Assembly (NCBI RefSeq): GCF_900142655.1
Contig: NZ_FRBQ01000001.1
Span: 994,115-1,058,114 of the forward strand
Origin: Phytopseudomonas punonensis
Lineage (GTDB): Bacteria > Pseudomonadota > Gammaproteobacteria > Pseudomonadales > Pseudomonadaceae
Direction: 5' to 3'
DNA: 64,000 nucleotides
Numbering within the stretch: the stretch's first letter is position 1; the number at the start of each line of letters is the position of its first letter. Shown one piece after another: positions 63,546 to 64,000 of the stretch. The position numbers and the translations under genes were made by a program. A model generated the notes under the pieces. That model worked only from the letters and a program-made list of their open reading frames with translations. It searched no databases and was not told the origin of the DNA.

Positions 63546-64000
63546 ATGCAACTCAATGGAATTACCTCGAAAACCGCTCTCGCCCTGTGCCTCGCTGGTG
63601 CATCCCATGCCTACGCCGACTCCATCACTGACCCGATCTCGACCGTCGGTGTGATCGGCTCGCACAACCAGTACAAGATGAGCACCTTTGGCGAAAGCAA
63701 CAAGGAGCGTCTGAATCAGGGCGGTCTGTTCTACAACTTCGGCAACAAGCTGACCGGCCACGAAGGCTTCATCTACCAGGCCGGCATCGAAGCCCAATAC
63801 CGCGAGAAGGACGACGACGAGTACAAAGCGGCCCGTGCCGACCTCGACCTGGGCCTGCGTGCCGCACTGAGCACCAATAACTATATCGACTTCATCGTGG
63901 GCGGCGGCTACGACTGGGGCCGTATCGAGCAAGACGAGGCCGGCCCGCTCGACACCAACGCCAAACTGACCAGCAAAGCGCCCTTCGCCAAAGCCGGCAT
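63546..64000 (+). CDS. Probable outer-membrane beta-barrel protein (3' end outside window)
   Basis: The frame opens at the ATG 63546 behind AAGGATT and stays open to the window end, so 151 residues are visible. It starts with a signal peptide (MQLNGITSKTALALCLAGASHAYA, cut probably after the final Ala) and goes on with alternating polar/hydrophobic strands such as YIDFIVGGGYDWGRIEQDE and GFIYQAGIEAQYREKDDDE, the look of an outer-membrane barrel. I do not recognise the family. The palindrome upstream could be part of its control region. Confidence 0.7.
   Translation, partial: MQLNGITSKTALALCLAGASHAYADSITDPISTVGVIGSHNQYKMSTFGESNKERLNQGGLFYNFGNKLTGHEGFIYQAGIEAQYREKDDDEYKAARADLDLGLRAALSTNNYIDFIVGGGYDWGRIEQDEAGPLDTNAKLTSKAPFAKAG

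Overview
The window is chromosomal DNA from a Pseudomonas species. The coding is GC-rich, and the gene content and order match conserved Pseudomonas blocks: bioA-rsmE, pilGHIJK-chpABC, gshB-tonB-yqgE-ruvX-pyrR-pyrB-pyrC', pilU-pilT, yggS-proC-yggT, metX-metW, rph/yicC-gmk-rpoZ-spoT-ridA, exbB-exbD-tonB, oxyR-recG, a rubredoxin pair, ubiC-ubiA and phoB-phoR. Comparisons to P. aeruginosa or P. putida are from memory, because no database search was possible. No rRNA, tRNA, CRISPR array, phage or insertion sequence was found.

Layout. 0-6 kb: the 3' part of an RhlE-type RNA helicase, a cytochrome b561/YceI pair, biotin synthesis (bioA), 16S rRNA methylation (rsmE) and a second cytochrome b561. 6-20 kb: the complete twitching-motility chemosensory (Pil-Chp) cluster on the minus strand, with the 2506-residue multi-phosphotransfer kinase ChpA. 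20-26 kb: glutathione synthetase, a TonB, yqgE/ruvX and the pyrimidine genes pyrR-pyrB-pyrC', where PyrC' has lost its metal-binding histidines. 26-28.5 kb: a two-gene radical-SAM/DUF4130 cassette, preceded by a near-consensus LexA box 17 bp upstream of its start, plus a TM2 membrane protein. 28.6-33.5 kb: the pilus retraction ATPases PilU and PilT, then yggS-proC-yggT-yggU. 33.6-40 kb: a dynamin-like GTPase, metX-metW, a DUF4426 protein, rdgB and hemW. 40-42.5 kb: small membrane proteins, including a gene split by an in-frame amber codon; this looks like a junction between two blocks that lie apart in P. aeruginosa. 42.5-64 kb: RNA processing and stringent response genes, a TonB energising system, oxyR-recG, a YbaK-HDOD protein, HU, rubredoxin reductase and rubredoxin, ubiquinone genes, the Pho regulon two-component system, a CorC-type transporter and the start of a probable outer-membrane protein.

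The genes work together in a few themes: type IV pilus control (pilG to chpC, pilT, pilU and possibly the nearby tonB), nucleotide metabolism and DNA upkeep (pyr genes, ruvX, rdgB, recG, HU and the SOS-type cassette), and envelope energisation (exbB-exbD-tonB).

The least explained structures are (1) the LexA-box radical-SAM + DUF4130 operon, and (2) a family of hairpin-forming repeats at about 29.8, 38.5, 50.8 and 56.1 kb. One end of each repeat lies within 0-5 bp of a stop codon, and at least three of the four share recognisable internal sequence.
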